Source: Planctomycetaceae bacterium
GTDB lineage: Bacteria; Planctomycetota; Planctomycetia; Isosphaerales; Isosphaeraceae
DNA length: 8,894 nt
Direction: 5' to 3'
Assembly: GCA_019232645.1 (NCBI GenBank)
Contig: JAFANO010000283.1
Coordinates: 1-8,894, forward strand
Shown here in pieces: positions 1-7,001 of this stretch (within the stretch, counting starts at the first letter, position 1; every line of letters starts with the position of its first letter). The position numbers and the translations under genes were made by a program. The notes below the pieces were generated by a model. The model was given only the letters and a program-made list of their open reading frames with translations, did no database searches and had not been told where the DNA came from.

Positions 1-343
1 CTCGAAACGATTTCGAAACTCAGAAAATTACGAGGAACCCTCAGATTGTCTTTGTCATGAGCAATACCCGCATGCTCTCCAACTCTCAAATGGCGAACGT
101 CATCCAGAATAAACGGGGAGCTCGGGATGGGGTGATCTCAGGGAGCATAGTCCGTAGCGGGCAGTTGTTTCCACCATTCCTCCAGGGTCCGCTCGAGGAA
201 CTCCCAGAGGGTCAGGTCGGGCAGCTACGATTCCGAGTGGGAGGAGGTTTTGACGAAGTCCCTTGAAATCAAACAACGGCCCGACAAATGGTATCAGAGT
301 CCTTCGCGGGGGAGACCCGATAAGCGGGCGAGACGACCCTACC
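1..343. other. Upstream region without an intact gene
   Basis: I see no convincing intact gene here. The short frames on both strands have no recognisable protein character, apart from a short - strand segment listed separately. The first bases contain a small perfect palindrome, TCGAAA-CGA-TTTCGA, at 2-16. A purine-rich GGAGGAGG run lies at about 240-247. It sits about 15 nt before a TTG codon at 263 that is in frame with the kinase gene, so part of this stretch could be the extreme 5' end of that gene. No sigma-70 promoter with two good hexamers was recognised. Confidence 0.5.
138..262 (-). pseudogene. Possible decayed 3' end of an unidentified - strand gene
   Basis: Read on the - strand, the frame ending at a TGA at 138-140 gives a tail with real protein character: WEFLERTLEEWWKQLPA followed by TDYAP. 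It is rich in Trp, Leu and Glu in an amphipathic pattern, and about three quarters of its third codon positions are G or C. Further upstream in the same frame is a TAG at 225-227, preceded by codons reading DFVKTSSHSES. The frame is therefore interrupted and has no start. I do not recognise the family; a transposase or another accessory protein remnant is possible. Because the segment is so short, chance remains a serious alternative. Confidence 0.2.
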
Positions 344-1876
344 ATGAGAGAATACCCTGTGGGCCTACTCAATCAGCGTTACCTCGTGGTGCTCGTGCTG
401 GTGGCCTTCCTGGTGCTGCTCAATCAAATCCTGGTCCAGCCGTCGCTGCTTCAACTGACGACCGATGCTCCGGTAATCAATGTCGCGGGCCGGCAGCGGA
501 TGCTCAGTCAGCGGTTGGCCAAGGCCGCCCTGGCGCTCGACAGGGCAGTGGATGAGGTCGACCGGAGGCGACATCTCGCCGAGTTGGGGCATGTGCTGCG
601 GCTCTGGTCCGTCTCCCACAACGGGCTGCGGCATGGAGATCGCGCCCTGTCACTCCCCGGCCGAAATAGCAAAGCGGTCCGGGAGGCATTCGACGACCTC
701 GAGCCGTTCTTCATGCGGATGTGCGATGCCGTCGCACGGCTCATTGGGAACGATGCCGTCAAGCGGCCCGACGGCGCTGCGGCCCACGAAGACCTCGCGA
801 CGATCCTGGAGATCGAGGGCGAATACCTGGCGCGGATGGACCGGATCGTCGGACTCTTCGAAGGGGAGACGCGGGCCCGGGTCAATCGGCTGCTCTGGAC
901 CGGCTGGGCGGTGACGGTCTTGATCCTGGTCGCCTTGGTAGCGATCGGTCTGTTCGTCCTGCGACCGGCGGCGCGGCTCATCCGACGCCAGATCCTCAAG
1001 CTGCGCGAAGCCCGCGACGAGCTCGAAGACCGGGTGCGGGAGCGGACCCGAGAACTGGAGCTGGCCAACCAGGAACTCGCGCGGGAGGCGCGGGAACGCG
1101 CCCTGGCCGAGGAGCGCCATCGGAGGCTCCTGGAGCAGTTCAGCCACGTCGCGCGGACGACCACGATCGGCGAGATGGCCAGCGGATTGGCCCACGAACT
1201 GAACCAGCCGCTGGGGGCGATTGCCAACTACGCGGAGGGCTGTCTCGTCGAGCTCGACTCGCCGCGCCCGGCGCTGGACGAGATCCAGGCCGCGCTGGAG
1301 AAACTCCTGGCGACGACGATGCGGGCCGGCCAGATCATCAAACGGATTCGCCGGTTCGTGACCCGCCATGAGCTCGGGAACGAACGATTCGAACCGAATC
1401 GGGTCGTTGCGGAGGTCGAGGAGCTCCTCCGGGATGAGGCCCGGCGGCGGGGGATCACGGTCGGCCTGGAGTTGGCACCCGAGTTGCCAAATCTCTGGGG
1501 TGACCCTGTGCAGGTTCAGCAGGTCCTCGTGAACTTGGTCCGGAATGCGTTCGAGGCGCTCGCCGCCTCGGAATCGGTTGAGCTGACAGTCGTTATGCAA
1601 ACCCGGAGGGCCGGTTCCGGCGCCGTCGAGTTCAGCGTCAGCGACAATGGCGAGGGGATCCCGCGGGAGCATCTCGGGAAGGTCTTCGACGCGTATTTCA
1701 GCACGCGTGCCGAGGGCATGGGCATGGGACTGTCGATCAGCCGCACCATCGTCGAGGCCCACCATGGACGGATCGACGTCGAGTCCGTGCCCGGGGTTTG
1801 GACGAACTTCCGATTCACACTCCCAGTCGCCGGTGTCGATGATGCAGGATCCAATCGTGTACATTGTGGACGATGA
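344..1876 (+). CDS. Membrane sensor histidine kinase with PilJ/NarX-like sensory region
   Basis: Transmembrane histidine kinase that would autophosphorylate and pass phosphate to the regulator encoded next to it. Numbered from ATG 344 (510 aa): TM1 about 10-31; an extracytoplasmic region of about 150 residues opening with INVAGRQRMLSQRL (45-58), the signature of PilJ-type sensory domains and similar to the nitrate-binding P-box of NarX/NarQ; TM2 about 185-206; a charged coiled coil to about 260; HisKA with HELNQP (phospho-acceptor His284); then an ATPase domain with N-box Asn397/Asn401, G1 box DNGEGIP (434-440) and G2 box GMGMGL (458-463). The transmitter is of the FixL/TtrS type with no PAS domain. 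ATG 344 puts TM1 close to the N-terminus, but its Shine-Dalgarno is weak. An in-frame TTG at 263 would add 27 residues. The 3' end overlaps the regulator gene by 38 nt. The domain calls are firm; the ligand is inferred. Confidence 0.9.
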   Translation: MREYPVGLLNQRYLVVLVLVAFLVLLNQILVQPSLLQLTTDAPVINVAGRQRMLSQRLAKAALALDRAVDEVDRRRHLAELGHVLRLWSVSHNGLRHGDRALSLPGRNSKAVREAFDDLEPFFMRMCDAVARLIGNDAVKRPDGAAAHEDLATILEIEGEYLARMDRIVGLFEGETRARVNRLLWTGWAVTVLILVALVAIGLFVLRPAARLIRRQILKLREARDELEDRVRERTRELELANQELAREARERALAEERHRRLLEQFSHVARTTTIGEMASGLAHELNQPLGAIANYAEGCLVELDSPRPALDEIQAALEKLLATTMRAGQIIKRIRRFVTRHELGNERFEPNRVVAEVEELLRDEARRRGITVGLELAPELPNLWGDPVQVQQVLVNLVRNAFEALAASESVELTVVMQTRRAGSGAVEFSVSDNGEGIPREHLGKVFDAYFSTRAEGMGMGLSISRTIVEAHHGRIDVESVPGVWTNFRFTLPVAGVDDAGSNRVHCGR

Positions 1877-2474
1877 CCCGGACATGCGGGACTCGCTGCG
1901 CTGGCTGATGAAGACCGTCGGGCTCCACGTCGAGACCTTCCCCTCCGCCGCCGACTTCCTGCGGGACTTCACGCCGCGCGGCCCCGGCTGCCTGGTCTTC
2001 GACGTGCGGATGCCGGGGACGAGCGGGCTCAAACTCTTCGAGGAGTTGGTCGCCCGCGGTGAGAGCATGCCGGTGATCTTCATCACGGCCTATGCCGACG
2101 TACCGATGGCCATCCAGGCGATGAAGTCCGGCGCCGTCGAGTTCGTCGAAAAGCCCTTCAACCGCCAGAAGCTCTTGGATAAGGTGCAGCGGGCGATCCA
2201 GGACGACGTCGAGCGTCGCCGCCTGCTCGCCGACCGCGAGGCGATCCGGGCGAGATTCCGCAGGCTGACCGAGAAGGAGCGTGCGGTCCTGGATCTGATC
2301 AAGGCCGGTCGGCCGAACAAGGCGATCGCGACCTGTCTGGACATCACGCCACGCGCGGTCGAGATGCGGCGCGCCAGCCTGATGAAGAAGCTCGGCGTCC
2401 GCTCGCTGGTGGAACTGTTGCGGCTGCTGATCGCACACGAGGTGGTTTCGGAGGGCCGCAGGGACGCGCGATGA
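1839..2474 (+). CDS. FixJ/NarL-type two-component response regulator
   Basis: DNA-binding response regulator of 211 aa, the expected length for the FixJ family. The receiver domain (about 5-120) has the acidic pocket Asp11/Asp12/Asp13, phospho-acceptor Asp55 in FDVRMPG, switch Thr83 in ITAYAD and Lys105 in the EKPF motif. A linker helix of about 20 residues leads to a LuxR-type helix-turn-helix (about 138-198) with LTEKERAVL and the recognition region TPRAVEMRRASLMKKLGVRS. Two adjacent ATGs (1839 and 1842) could each be the start. Both lie inside the end of the kinase gene, so translation is probably coupled and the two proteins are very likely cognate. The likely targets are the reductase genes downstream, which is inference from position only. 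No domain is missing or disrupted. Confidence 0.93.
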   Translation: MMQDPIVYIVDDDPDMRDSLRWLMKTVGLHVETFPSAADFLRDFTPRGPGCLVFDVRMPGTSGLKLFEELVARGESMPVIFITAYADVPMAIQAMKSGAVEFVEKPFNRQKLLDKVQRAIQDDVERRRLLADREAIRARFRRLTEKERAVLDLIKAGRPNKAIATCLDITPRAVEMRRASLMKKLGVRSLVELLRLLIAHEVVSEGRRDAR

Positions 2475-2492
2475 GGCGCCCGCCGCCGAGCG

Positions 2493-2519
2493 ACGATCGG
2501 ATCGGGCCCATCCGATCGT
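2493..2519 (+). terminator. Palindrome after the regulator gene, possible terminator
   Basis: A perfect 10-bp inverted repeat, ACGATCGGAT and ATCCGATCGT, separated by a 7-nt loop CGGGCCC, begins 19 nt after the regulator's stop codon. The position and stem strength fit a transcription terminator for the kinase-regulator operon. There is no T-run after the stem, so it is not a textbook intrinsic terminator. It could instead stabilise the mRNA end or be a protein-binding palindrome. Confidence 0.45.
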
Positions 2520-2610
2520 GGCGATGATGAGCGCGACGGCCGGCAAGCCCGGGCCGAGGACGCTCCCAAGTCGAGCCACGCCGGTGCGCCCCAGGGGCGG
2601 ACCCGGAGCA

Positions 2611-2637
2611 CGCCCACGCTTCGCGGGAGGGTGGGCG
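2611..2637. repeat. Inverted repeat with 13-nt loop
   Basis: The 7-bp arms CGCCCAC (2611-2617) and GTGGGCG (2631-2637) pair perfectly. The stem can be extended by three more pairs if one C on the right side is bulged. With no T-run afterwards, it may be a second part of the 3' end structure of the regulator operon. In GC-rich DNA such a stem is only weak evidence on its own. Confidence 0.3.
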
Positions 2638-2715
2638 CGTGGTCCACGGCACCTGAATCCTGCCTCAAATGTCGGCAATCATGCCTAGTCACCGAACAGA
2701 CACATCCTTATGATA

Positions 2716-2752
2716 GAGCGATTTTCCCTTCGGTTTTCCGAAGGGGAGCGAT
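2716..2752. promoter_or_regulatory. TTTT-loop hairpin framed by GAGCGAT direct repeats
   Basis: A perfect 8-bp hairpin, CCCTTCGG-TTTT-CCGAAGGG (2726-2745), is framed by identical 7-mers GAGCGAT at 2716-2722 and 2746-2752, 30 bp apart. It lies in the A/T-richer part of the gap, about 220 nt before the Fe-S/anchor gene. The symmetry fits an operator for the adjacent regulator or a leader RNA hairpin. The direct repeats could also be a small insertion footprint. The structure is seen; any function is inferred. Confidence 0.35.
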
Positions 2753-2927
2753 AAGAGAACCGAAAATGGCTTTCGTCCTCCCGTAGAGATCGGCGTGTTC
2801 CGCAGCCGTTGCAGGGAAACGCGGCACGACCGTAGCTCTTCCCGCCGGGACGTAGGAAAGCGAGCCGGTACCTCTCCCGACCGGTGACGATGTTCGCCGC
2901 TCCGCAACCGGTGCGGCCGGATCAGCG

Positions 2928-2954
2928 GCACGGCGTCCGAACCTCGGGCCGTGC
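2928..2954 (+). promoter_or_regulatory. Leader hairpin abutting the ribosome binding site
   Basis: The arms GCACGGC (2928-2934) and GCCGTGC (2948-2954) form 7 bp. The stem continues, after two unpaired bases GT, with CCGA/TCGG closing an ACC triloop (2937-2947). This bulged 11-bp stem ends exactly where the GGGAGA ribosome binding site begins. It could therefore modulate translation or act as an antitermination element. Function is not shown. Confidence 0.35.
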
Positions 2955-2960
2955 GGGAGA
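2955..2960 (+). promoter_or_regulatory. Ribosome binding site deciding the start at 2972
   Basis: GGGAGA lies 11 nt before ATG 2972. The alternative in-frame GTG at 2951 overlaps the hairpin and has no purine-rich site ahead of it, so 2972 is the preferred start of the Fe-S/anchor fusion gene. Confidence 0.5.
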
Positions 2961-2971
2961 ATTGTACATTT

Positions 2972-4705
2972 ATGGATGTCGAACGATCGTTTTGTTCGGC
3001 GCCGGTCCTGGATGTGGAGGTGATATTCCGCGTCCCCGATGCGGTGACCGACGGGTCGCTGATCGATTCCCTGCTGGACGAGCAAGGCGACCTGAGCGCC
3101 GTCGAGCGGTTCGCGCAGCTCCACGAGAAAGTGGCCGAGCCGCTCCAGGCCCGGTATTACTCGGCGCTGATGCCCGCCGGTCCCCCAGGTCCCGGTCAGC
3201 AGTTCGCCTTCGAGGTGGACCTTGACCGCTGCTCGGGCTGTAAGGCGTGCGTCACGGCCTGCCACGAGCTGAACGGGCTCGACGAGGACGAGACGTGGCG
3301 TGCGGTGGGCCTCCTGCAAGGGGGGACGTCCGCGCTGCCGGTGCTCCAGCATGTGACGTCGGCCTGTCACCACTGCCTCGACCCGGCCTGCCTCTACGGC
3401 TGCCCGGTCAACGCCTACGAGAAGGACCCGGTGACCGGCATCGTCAAGCACCTCGACGACCAGTGCATCGGCTGTCAATATTGCATCTTCAAATGTCCGT
3501 ACGATGTCCCGAAATACAACAAGAAGAGGGGTATCGTACGGAAGTGCGATATGTGCAGTGATCGCTTGGCAGCCGGCGAGGCGCCCGCCTGCGTGCAGGC
3601 GTGCCCCACCGGCGCGATCCGGATCAGGGTCGTCGATCGGCAGGAGGTCGTCGAGGACTGCGAGGCCAACCTCTTCCTGCCGGGGGCCCCCGAGCCTGAT
3701 TACACGCTGCCGACGACGGCCTACAAGACGTCTCGGGCGCTGCCGCGGAATCTGCTGCCGGCGGACCATTACGCCGTGTCGGCCGGCCACGGCCACCGGG
3801 CGCTGGTCGCCATGCTGGTCCTGACGCAGATGTCGGTCGGGACGTTCGTGATGGACCTGGTGATTGACTTGATGGCCGATGGGGTGCCGATGCGCGGCAT
3901 CCGGCCGATCCGGGTGATCGCCGCGTTTCTGGTGGCGGTGCTCGGCATGGTCGCGGCGGTCGGGCACCTGGGCCGTCCGCTCTATGCATTCCGGGCGATG
4001 ATCGGGTTGAGGACCTCGTGGCTGAGCCGGGAGATCCTGGCGTTCGGGCTGTTCGCGGGGCTGGCCGCGGCGTACGGGGCCGATGTCTGGCTCCGGCACC
4101 TGGGCGTGTCGGTCCCCGGCGTGCGCGACGTGTTGCAGCCCGCGGCGGCCCTGGCCGGGCTGGCCGGCGTTTTCTGCTCGGTGATGATCTACGTGGATAC
4201 GCGCCGGGCATTCTGGAACCTGCCCTTGACGGGCTTCAAGTTCTTCATGACGGGGGTGGTGCTGGGGGTTCCGGCGGCCGTGTTCGTCTCGCTCCTGGGC
4301 GCGGCGTGGTCCGAGACGATCACCGTCGCCGAGATCATGGAGGGGTTCGGGCGCCGGCTCCTGCAAGGGCTCGTGGCGGCCACGCTGGTGAAGCTGGCCG
4401 TCGAGGCGTTGGTCTTGACCCACCTCCGCGACAAGAAGCACACGCCGCTGAAGCGGACGGCGCTCCTGCTCACCGGAGAGTTGGCCCTGATGGCCGTGGG
4501 GCGCGTCATCGCGGGCGTCCTCGGCGGGATCGTGCTTCCGGGCCTGCTCCTGGCCGAGGTCGGTCCGACCGGCTTCGGCGTGGCCTTCACCGGCGTGGTC
4601 ATGGGGCTGGTCCTGGTGTTCACGCTGCTCGGCGAGCTGCTCGAGCGTCACCTGTTCTTCACCGCGGCGGTCGCGCCCAAGATGCCGGGAGCGATGGCGC
4701 CATGA
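2972..4705 (+). CDS. DmsB-DmsC fusion: four-cluster Fe-S subunit joined to quinol-oxidising membrane anchor
   Basis: Electron-transfer subunit that would oxidise membrane quinol and feed a molybdoenzyme. Length is 577 aa. Residues 1-78 are an acidic N-terminal extension. Residues 79-220 are a DmsB-like ferredoxin with sixteen cluster cysteines: 87/90/93/97, 132/135/140/144, 165/168/171/175 and 192/195/207/211, enough for four [4Fe-4S] clusters. After a linker (about 221-270), the C-terminal half (about 271-565) is a DmsC-type anchor with about eight hydrophobic helices. It includes [13 protein letters not shown], whose His332 corresponds to E. coli DmsC His65, implicated in menaquinol binding. 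DmsB and DmsC are normally separate proteins of about 205 and 287 aa, so this is a full-length fusion. There is no Tat or Sec signal before the Fe-S domain, so the clusters should face the cytoplasm. The stop overlaps the next start (ATGA), indicating translational coupling with the catalytic subunit. Confidence 0.92.
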   Translation: MDVERSFCSAPVLDVEVIFRVPDAVTDGSLIDSLLDEQGDLSAVERFAQLHEKVAEPLQARYYSALMPAGPPGPGQQFAFEVDLDRCSGCKACVTACHELNGLDEDETWRAVGLLQGGTSALPVLQHVTSACHHCLDPACLYGCPVNAYEKDPVTGIVKHLDDQCIGCQYCIFKCPYDVPKYNKKRGIVRKCDMCSDRLAAGEAPACVQACPTGAIRIRVVDRQEVVEDCEANLFLPGAPEPDYTLPTTAYKTSRALPRNLLPADHYAVSAGHGHRALVAMLVLTQMSVGTFVMDLVIDLMADGVPMRGIRPIRVIAAFLVAVLGMVAAVGHLGRPLYAFRAMIGLRTSWLSREILAFGLFAGLAAAYGADVWLRHLGVSVPGVRDVLQPAAALAGLAGVFCSVMIYVDTRRAFWNLPLTGFKFFMTGVVLGVPAAVFVSLLGAAWSETITVAEIMEGFGRRLLQGLVAATLVKLAVEALVLTHLRDKKHTPLKRTALLLTGELALMAVGRVIAGVLGGIVLPGLLLAEVGPTGFGVAFTGVVMGLVLVFTLLGELLERHLFFTAAVAPKMPGAMAP

Positions 4706-6951
4706 ACAAACGCGACGCGAACGACAAGACGCCCTTGAGCGAACGCCTCGGCGCGCTGATCCGCCAGCGCGACGGCAAGCTGACGCGCGAGCTGCTCCTG
4801 GCTCCCGGCCAGTTCGGCCTGGGCAAGGTTCCCGCGAACCGCCTGCCCGACGCCACCACCACAATGGTCTGCGGCTATTGCTCGACGGGCTGCGGCCTGA
4901 ACGTCCACCTCAAGGGGGGCGAAGCGATCGGCCTGACGCCGGCCACCGATTACCCGGTCAACCTGGGGGCAGCCTGCCCCAAGGGGTGGGAGGCCCTCAC
5001 GGTGCTCTCGGCCGGCGACCGCGCCACCACGCCGCTGGCGCGAAACGCCCTGGGACGACTGGAGCCGGTCGATTGGGAGACCGCGCTGCGGATCTTCTGC
5101 GACCGATTCCAAGCGATCCAGCGCGCGCACGGGCCGGAGTCGGTCGCGTTCCTCAGCACCGGCCAGATCGCCACCGAGGAGATGGCCCTGCTGGGGAGCC
5201 TGGCCAAGTTCGGCATGGGGATCGTGCACGGCGACGGCAACACCCGGCAATGCATGGCCACGGCCGTCGTCGCCTACAAGCAGGCGTTCGGCTTCGACGC
5301 CCCCCCTTACACCTATCGGGACTTCGAGGAATCGGACGTCCTTGTCCTGGTCGGGGCGAACCTCTGCGTGGCGCACCCGATCCTGTGGGAGCGGGTGTGC
5401 CGCAACCCCCACGATCCCAGGATCGTCGTCGTCGATCCGCGCACGACCGAGACGGCGATGGCCGCCACGACCCACCTGGCGATCCGGCCGAAGTCCGACC
5501 TCACCCTCTTCTACGGCGTCGCCCGGATCTTGATCCGCGAGGGCTGGATCGACGGCGACTTCATCGACGCGCACACGACGGGCTTCGAGGAGTTCAAAGA
5601 GTTCCTCTTCGACTACCCGATCCACCGGGTCACCAAGTTCACCGGCCTGAGCGAGCGCCAGGTCATCGAGTTCGCCCGGGCCATCCACGAGGGCCGTCGG
5701 GTCTCGTTCTGGTGGACGATGGGGGTGAACCAGAGCCATGAAGGGGTCCGCACGGCCCAGAGCCTGATCAACCTGGCACTCCTGACAGGCAACATCGGCC
5801 GGCCCGGCACGGGGGCCAACTCGATCACCGGCCAGTGCAACGCGATGGGCTCGCGGCTCTTCAGCAATACCACCAACCTGCTCGGCGGACACGACTTCCT
5901 CAACCCGGACCATCGCCGGAAAGTAGCCGCGATCCTCGGGATCGACGCCGCCCGCATCCCCGACCGGAACAGCTGGGCCTACCCCGAGATCGTCGAGGGG
6001 ATTCGCGACGGCAAGATCAAGGGCCTCTGGGTCATTGCCACCAACCCCGCGCATTCCTGGATCGATCAGGGCGACCTCCACGAGCTGCTGGGGCGGCTCG
6101 ACTTCCTGGTCGTGCAGGACATGTACGCGACCACGGAGACGGCGCAGCATGCCGACCTGCTCCTACCGGCGGCCGCCTGGGGCGAGAAGGACGGGACGCT
6201 GATCAACTCGGAGCGGCGGATCGGGCTGGTCAAGAAAGTCGCCCGCGCCCCGGGGCAGGCGCTGGCCGACTTCGTGATCTTCAAGCTGATCGCCCGCGCC
6301 TGGGGCTGCGAGGCGATGTTCCAGGACTGGACCGACCCCGAGGCGGTCTTCCAGATCCTCAAGGAACTGTCGCGCGGCCAGCCCTGTGACATCACGGGGA
6401 TCGAGGATTATCGGATGCTCGACGCGCGCGGGGGCCTCCAGTGGCCCTATCCCGCGGGGGCCGCGCCGGCGGGCATCGAGCGCCGCCTGTTCGAGGACGG
6501 GATGTTCTATCACCCGGACCGGAGGGCGAAGTTCCTCTTCGAGCCGACCCGGCCGATGCCCGAACCCCCCGACCACCAATTCCCGCTGCTCTTGCTCACG
6601 GGCCGAGGCTCGGTCGCGCAGTGGCACACGCAGACCCGCACCAAGAAATCGGCCGTCCTGCGCAAGCTCTACCCTCAGGAGGTCTATGTCGAAATCAACC
6701 CCGAGGACGCGCGGCGCTGCGGCATCCGGCCCAACCAGATGGTGTCCGTCGAGTCGCCGCGGGGGAAGATCAAGGCCAAGGCGGCGGTGACGTACGCGGT
6801 CCGGCCGGGCCAGGTCTTCCTCCCCATGCATTACGAGGTCGTCAACCAACTGACGCACCCGTCCTTCGACCCCTACTCGAAACAGCCCTCCTACAAGGCC
6901 TGCGCGGTCCGCGTCCGCCCGCTCGGGCCCTGGAAGTCCCTGCATCCTTGA
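4702..6951 (+). CDS. Molybdopterin oxidoreductase, assimilatory-type nitrate reductase catalytic subunit
   Basis: Reduces nitrate to nitrite at a bis-MGD molybdenum centre (inferred from family). Length is 749 aa, within the NasC/NarB/NapA range. The N-terminal [4Fe-4S] site is Cys57-x2-Cys60-x3-Cys64 with Cys92, followed by Lys94 in the conserved CPKG. The Mo ligand is most likely Cys184 in TRQCMATAV. DmsA-type DMSO reductases use Ser and formate dehydrogenases have Cys/Sec followed by His, so the active site favours nitrate reductase. The central motifs [12 protein letters not shown] and [10 protein letters not shown] and the C-terminal [11 protein letters not shown] and CAVRV also fit nitrate reductases. 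A leader of about 55 residues precedes the Fe-S motif but has no twin-arginine signal, so the enzyme is probably cytoplasmic. Its start overlaps the preceding stop by 4 nt. NasC or NarB would be reasonable labels. I leave the symbol empty because the electron donor appears to be the fused DmsBC-like protein. Confidence 0.88.
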   Translation: MNKRDANDKTPLSERLGALIRQRDGKLTRELLLAPGQFGLGKVPANRLPDATTTMVCGYCSTGCGLNVHLKGGEAIGLTPATDYPVNLGAACPKGWEALTVLSAGDRATTPLARNALGRLEPVDWETALRIFCDRFQAIQRAHGPESVAFLSTGQIATEEMALLGSLAKFGMGIVHGDGNTRQCMATAVVAYKQAFGFDAPPYTYRDFEESDVLVLVGANLCVAHPILWERVCRNPHDPRIVVVDPRTTETAMAATTHLAIRPKSDLTLFYGVARILIREGWIDGDFIDAHTTGFEEFKEFLFDYPIHRVTKFTGLSERQVIEFARAIHEGRRVSFWWTMGVNQSHEGVRTAQSLINLALLTGNIGRPGTGANSITGQCNAMGSRLFSNTTNLLGGHDFLNPDHRRKVAAILGIDAARIPDRNSWAYPEIVEGIRDGKIKGLWVIATNPAHSWIDQGDLHELLGRLDFLVVQDMYATTETAQHADLLLPAAAWGEKDGTLINSERRIGLVKKVARAPGQALADFVIFKLIARAWGCEAMFQDWTDPEAVFQILKELSRGQPCDITGIEDYRMLDARGGLQWPYPAGAAPAGIERRLFEDGMFYHPDRRAKFLFEPTRPMPEPPDHQFPLLLLTGRGSVAQWHTQTRTKKSAVLRKLYPQEVYVEINPEDARRCGIRPNQMVSVESPRGKIKAKAAVTYAVRPGQVFLPMHYEVVNQLTHPSFDPYSKQPSYKACAVRVRPLGPWKSLHP

Positions 6952-6952
6952 G

Positions 6953-6981
6953 GCGACCGTGGGACCATCGCCTTCGGTCGC
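6953..6981 (+). promoter_or_regulatory. Stem-loop between nitrate reductase gene and nirB
   Basis: The perfect 7-bp arms GCGACCG (6953-6959) and CGGTCGC (6975-6981), with a 15-nt loop, begin directly after the reductase stop codon. No T-run follows, so a full terminator is unlikely. An attenuator or mRNA processing element that sets the relative amounts of the two enzymes is possible. Confidence 0.4.
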
Positions 6982-6992
6982 ACGATCAATAT

Positions 6993-6998
6993 TATAAT
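6993..6998 (+). promoter_or_regulatory. Possible -10 box just upstream of nirB
   Basis: An exact TATAAT sits in an A/T-rich patch (about 6985-7000), a sharp contrast with the surrounding GC-rich sequence. No good -35 hexamer lies 16-18 nt upstream; that space is the right arm of the hairpin. A start about 7 nt downstream would give a nearly leaderless nirB mRNA. The A/T patch may simply keep the translation start open. Confidence 0.25.
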
Positions 6999-7001
6999 GA
7001 G

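Larger units (their letters stand above)
2475..2971. other. Regulatory gap between regulator and reductase cluster
   Basis: This 497-nt stretch has no convincing gene. A 54-codon frame from 2524 is Pro/Arg/Gly-rich and looks like random high-GC sequence, and the - strand frames are continuations of antisense shadows. It does hold several inverted repeats: 2493-2519, 2611-2637, 2726-2745, a bulged stem at 2835-2861, a short one at 2865-2884, and one at 2928-2954 next to the ribosome binding site. Base composition drops to A/T-rich around 2690-2770, which makes that the most likely promoter or operator zone for the reductase cluster. I found neither a clear -35/-10 pair nor a sigma-54 GG-N10-GC site. 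Confidence 0.6.

Noticed and set aside
650..2086. Long - strand open frame (about 478 codons) opposite the kinase and regulator
   Set aside because: Overlaps two genes with complete catalytic motifs, and its own translation has no recognisable domain.
2524..2688. 54-codon + strand frame after the regulator
   Set aside because: Pro/Arg/Gly-rich translation with no clear ribosome binding site, and it contains the 2611-2637 inverted repeat. Not supported as a gene.
2790..2815. Possible sigma-54 promoter around TTGCA at 2809
   Set aside because: No GG lies 10 nt before the GC, so the -24/-12 spacing is wrong.
2869..2875. TACCTCT, matching the NarL heptamer pattern TACYYMT
   Set aside because: There is no partner heptamer at 7-2-7 spacing. 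A pattern this loose is expected about once by chance when both strands of a 500-bp gap are scanned.
4018..4701. 5' extension of the nitrate reductase frame over the anchor gene
   Set aside because: The 228 extra codons are Arg/Gly/Pro/Ala-rich out-of-frame sequence of the DmsC-like domain. ATG 4702, overlapping the preceding stop, is the sensible start.
2708..4864. Very long open frame on the - strand (about 718 codons)
   Set aside because: It is antisense to the Fe-S/anchor gene and its translation is a low-complexity mix of Arg, His, Asp, Gln and Gly. High GC at third positions removes stop codons from this frame, so it is a shadow.
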